From Bacteroidota bacterium (lineage in GTDB: Bacteria > Bacteroidota > Bacteroidia > Chitinophagales > Chitinophagaceae), in NCBI GenBank assembly GCA_023391895.1, contig JAEWAC010000336.1, positions 1 through 8,167 on the forward strand: 8,167 nucleotides of DNA, read 5' to 3'. A program made the position numbers and the translations under genes. A model generated the notes under the pieces. The model saw only the letters and a program-made list of their open reading frames with translations. It did no database searches and was not told the DNA's origin. Positions 6,059-8,167 of the stretch are shown piece after piece. The number at the start of each line of letters is the position of its first letter. Positions within the stretch are counted from its first letter, which is position 1.

Positions 6059-7084
6059 ATGGGACTTTTTAACTGGTTCACGCAGGAGATAGCGATAGAC
6101 CTAGGCACGGCAAATACCCTAATCATTCATAACGACGAAGTGGTAGTAAACGAACCCTCCATCGTAGCTCTTAACCGGAACAACCCTAAGGAAGTGTTGG
6201 CAGTGGGCAAAAAGGCATTGATGATGCACGAAAAAACCCACGAAAGCATCCGTACTGTACGTCCTTTGAAAGATGGCGTAATTGCCGACTTTAATGCCGC
6301 GGAACTGATGATTCGTGAGCTGATTAAGCTGGTATACCCCAAAAAGCCACTGTTTCCCCCCAGCTGGCGCATGATGATCTGCATACCTTCCTCTATTACC
6401 GAAGTAGAAAAACGGGCGGTGCGCGACAGTGCCGAGCAGGCCGGTGCCAAAGAAGTGTATCTGATTCACGAGCCTATGGCCGCTGCCTTGGGTATCGGCA
6501 TCGATGTAGAGGAGCCGGTGGGTAACATGATCATTGATATCGGCGGTGGTACCACCGGTATTACCGTGATTGCCCTGGCGGGTATTGTGTGCGATCAGTC
6601 CATCCGTATTGCCGGCGATGAGTTTACCGCCGACATTATGGAAGCCCTGCGCCGCTACCACAGCTTGCTGATTGGTGAGCGTACGGCCGAACAAATCAAA
6701 ATTCAGATCGGGGCCGCCATGAAAGACCTGGAAAACCCACCCGATGATATTCCGGTAAACGGCCGTGACCTGGTAACCGGTATTCCCAAGCAGATTTATG
6801 TAAGCTACCAGGAAATTGCCGAAGCCCTGGACAAAAGCATTTTCAAAATAGAAGAAGCGATTTTAAAAGCACTGGAGCAAACCCCACCCGAACTGGCGGC
6901 CGATATTTACCGCCGTGGTATTTATATTACCGGTGGTGGTGCCTTGCTGAAAGGGCTGGACAAGCGTTTGAGCCAAAAGATCAAACTGCCGGTACACGTG
7001 GCAGATGATCCGCTGAAAAGCGTAGTGCGGGGCACGGGCCTGGCGCTGAAAAATTATGAACGTTATCCTTTTGTCATGCGATAA
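6059..7084 (+). CDS. mreB: Rod shape-determining protein MreB (bacterial actin)
   Basis: MreB polymerises with ATP into membrane-bound antiparallel filaments that guide the wall-elongation machinery (MreCD, RodA, PBP2). The 341 residues match the family length. Actin-fold motifs are all present: phosphate-1 DLGTANT (14-20), the family's RTVRPLKDGVIADF (65-78), IHEPMAAALG (136-145) with the expected catalytic Glu138, phosphate-2 DIGGGTTG (160-167), the GERTAEQIK signature (206-214) and adenosine-binding TGGGALLKGL (291-300). The N-terminus MGLFNWFTQEIAIDLG, with its hydrophobic Phe/Trp residues, fits membrane contact. The start is fixed by this conserved N-terminus. It is the first gene of mreB-mreC-mreD with a promoter about 40 bases upstream; 98 bases with a large hairpin separate it from mreC. 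Confidence 0.98.
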   Translation: MGLFNWFTQEIAIDLGTANTLIIHNDEVVVNEPSIVALNRNNPKEVLAVGKKALMMHEKTHESIRTVRPLKDGVIADFNAAELMIRELIKLVYPKKPLFPPSWRMMICIPSSITEVEKRAVRDSAEQAGAKEVYLIHEPMAAALGIGIDVEEPVGNMIIDIGGGTTGITVIALAGIVCDQSIRIAGDEFTADIMEALRRYHSLLIGERTAEQIKIQIGAAMKDLENPPDDIPVNGRDLVTGIPKQIYVSYQEIAEALDKSIFKIEEAILKALEQTPPELAADIYRRGIYITGGGALLKGLDKRLSQKIKLPVHVADDPLKSVVRGTGLALKNYERYPFVMR

Positions 7085-7097
7085 TACAGTAAGTAAA

Positions 7098-7162
7098 TAG
7101 GAGCCAGGAGTTAGAATGTGGAAGCAGTGGCACCCGCAACCAATTCTAACTCCTGACTCCTA
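7098..7162 (+). repeat. Heptamer-based inverted repeat / hairpin between mreB and mreC
   Basis: Arm 7098-7117 (TAGGAGCCAGGAGTTAGAAT) pairs with 7143-7162 at 19 of 20 positions (C7104/A7156 mismatched) around a 25-base loop. The right side continues as heptamers TAACTCC, TGACTCC, TAACTTC, TAATCC (7147-7173). A T6 run (7175-7180) lies 12 bases past the stem, too far for a standard terminator but possibly a partial attenuator. It may set the MreB to MreC ratio, or simply be an inserted repeat. Confidence 0.75.
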
Positions 7163-7182
7163 ACTTCTAATCCATTTTTTGA

Positions 7183-8061
7183 GTGCGCAACATTTTCCTT
7201 TTCATTCAGCGGTATTTTGTTTTCCTGGCCTTTCTGGTTTTGCAGTTTTTTGCCTTGTGGATGCTTTTTTCCTACAACCGCTTTCACAAAGCGGCTTTTT
7301 TAGGCGCCGCCAGCGAAGTCACCGGCAGCATCAACAAACAGGTGGACAAAGTAGATGACTATTTTCACCTGGCCGAGGAAAACAAGCGCCTCCACCGCAT
7401 GAACGACTCCCTGCTCAACCTGTTGCCCGGCAGCTTTATGGTGCCTGATACCGTCAGCCGGCTGGTCATCGACTCGACCCGCTACGACACCCTGACCAAG
7501 TTTCGCCGCTACCTGTACCGCGATGCCAAGGTGATTTACAATTCCGTGCATTCCGAAACCAATTACCTGCAACTGAACCGGGGGGCCAACCACGGCATCC
7601 GCGATAATATGGCGGTCATTAGTTCCGACGGGGCGGCCGTAGGGGTGATCGTGAATGTAAGCCCTAACTTTAGCCAGGCCATGAGCCTGCTGCACGTAAA
7701 AAGCCGGGTGACCGCTTCTTTGAAGAAAACCGGCGATTACGGCACCCTGGAGTGGGATGGCAAAGACCCGCGGTTTGTAAGCCTGAAAGGCATACCCCGG
7801 AACGTAGAGGTCAAGCAGGGCGACACCGTTTTAACCTCGGTTTATTCCTACAATTTTCCGCCGGGCTTTATGGTAGGCCGGGTGGCCGAGGTAAAAGACG
7901 ACCCCATCACCGGGTTTCAGTTTGTGAAAGTAAAAACAGCCGTTAATTTCAACAGCATCCAGCAGGTATTTGTGGTAGAAAACCTGCAGCGTGAAGAGCA
8001 GTTGCAATTAATGAAGGACACCGAAACGAAAATAGAACAAGAAAAACGTACATCCCGTTGA
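7183..8061 (+). CDS. mreC: Rod shape-determining protein MreC
   Basis: MreC is a bitopic inner-membrane protein whose periplasmic domain self-assembles and activates PBP2/RodA, linking cytoplasmic MreB to wall synthesis. The 292 residues have a short cytosolic start, one membrane helix (about 11-30), a coiled-coil stretch (about 48-80, DKVDDYFHLAEENKRLHRMNDSLLNL) and then the beta-domain with LNRGANHGIRDNMAV (131-145), GAAVGVIVNVS (150-160), GTLEWDGKDP (187-196) and IPRNVEVKQGDTV...FPPGFMVGRV (204-234). Length fits the family. The start is GTG at 7183: an in-frame TGA lies immediately before it (7180-7182) and the next residues (RNIFLFIQRYF) match the usual N-terminus. The C-terminus is a charged tail. 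It overlaps the mreD start. Confidence 0.96.
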   Translation: MRNIFLFIQRYFVFLAFLVLQFFALWMLFSYNRFHKAAFLGAASEVTGSINKQVDKVDDYFHLAEENKRLHRMNDSLLNLLPGSFMVPDTVSRLVIDSTRYDTLTKFRRYLYRDAKVIYNSVHSETNYLQLNRGANHGIRDNMAVISSDGAAVGVIVNVSPNFSQAMSLLHVKSRVTASLKKTGDYGTLEWDGKDPRFVSLKGIPRNVEVKQGDTVLTSVYSYNFPPGFMVGRVAEVKDDPITGFQFVKVKTAVNFNSIQQVFVVENLQREEQLQLMKDTETKIEQEKRTSR

Positions 8062-8167
8062 GCGACCTGGTCAAAAATATCATCCGTTTAATTGTATTTA
8101 CCCTGGTACAGGTATACGTGCTGGATAAGGTGCCGCACCTGCACCGTTTTATTGTACCGTACCTGTA
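8058..8167 (+). CDS. mreD: Rod shape-determining protein MreD, 5' end only
   Basis: The frame continues to the window edge, giving the first 36 residues of a multi-spanning membrane protein that works with MreB and MreC in wall elongation. It reads SDLVKNIIRLIVFTLVQVYV then LDKVPHLHRFIVPYL, which is how MreD begins in Bacteroidota (first helix, then the LDKV.P.LH loop). I choose TTG at 8058, sharing TTGA with the mreC stop (8059-8061), because the conserved N-terminus begins there and no in-frame ATG is nearby. The overlap implies translational coupling. The identity rests on a short stretch and on gene order. Confidence 0.85.
   Translation, partial: MSDLVKNIIRLIVFTLVQVYVLDKVPHLHRFIVPYL

Noticed and set aside
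6119..6694. Minus-strand frame of 191 codons inside mreB
   Set aside because: Antisense shadow of a highly conserved gene; no promoter or domain.

Overview
The window looks chromosomal and comes from a Bacteroidota genome, most likely the family Chitinophagaceae. Three things support this. PurH, MreB, MreC and the ComEC remnant all read like members of that group. Two intergenic regions carry the group's characteristic promoter (TTTG, 19-20 bases, then TAnnTTTG). Shine-Dalgarno motifs are poor or badly spaced. Base composition is moderate and fairly even across the genes.

Layout. Bases 1-463 hold no convincing gene. They are a patchwork of short repeated phrases and inverted repeats that runs into the stop codon of the first gene. 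Five protein-coding loci follow on the minus strand; in their own reading order they are an MFS transporter (5805-4570), a small secreted beta-barrel protein (4558-4091), a palindromic terminator (4035-4066), a decayed comEC (3954-3130), purH (3071-1575) and an EamA/DMT-family transporter (1462-464). From 6059 the plus strand carries the cell-shape operon mreB, mreC and the first 36 codons of mreD, which runs off the window. MFS and mreB diverge from a 253-base intergenic region.

How the parts work together. MreB, MreC and MreD form the elongasome scaffold that directs lateral cell-wall synthesis. PurH performs the last two steps of de novo IMP synthesis and has its own near-consensus promoter, which overlaps the 3' end of the comEC remnant. 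The EamA transporter may be read through from purH; its start region sits behind a perfect 12-bp hairpin.

Main points of interest. (1) comEC is reduced to its N-terminal DUF4131 part joined in frame to its last ~60 residues, with about two thirds of the protein, including the channel domain, missing; a TAG also stands where an N-terminal Trp codon would be expected. (2) Heptamer-periodic repeats occur in two unrelated places, one supplying the last codons of the EamA gene and one forming a large hairpin inside the mre operon. (3) A hairpin covers the putative ribosome-binding site of the EamA gene. I saw no CRISPR array, tRNA, rRNA, IS element, phage or defence system, and nothing here that I would call a complete undescribed system.
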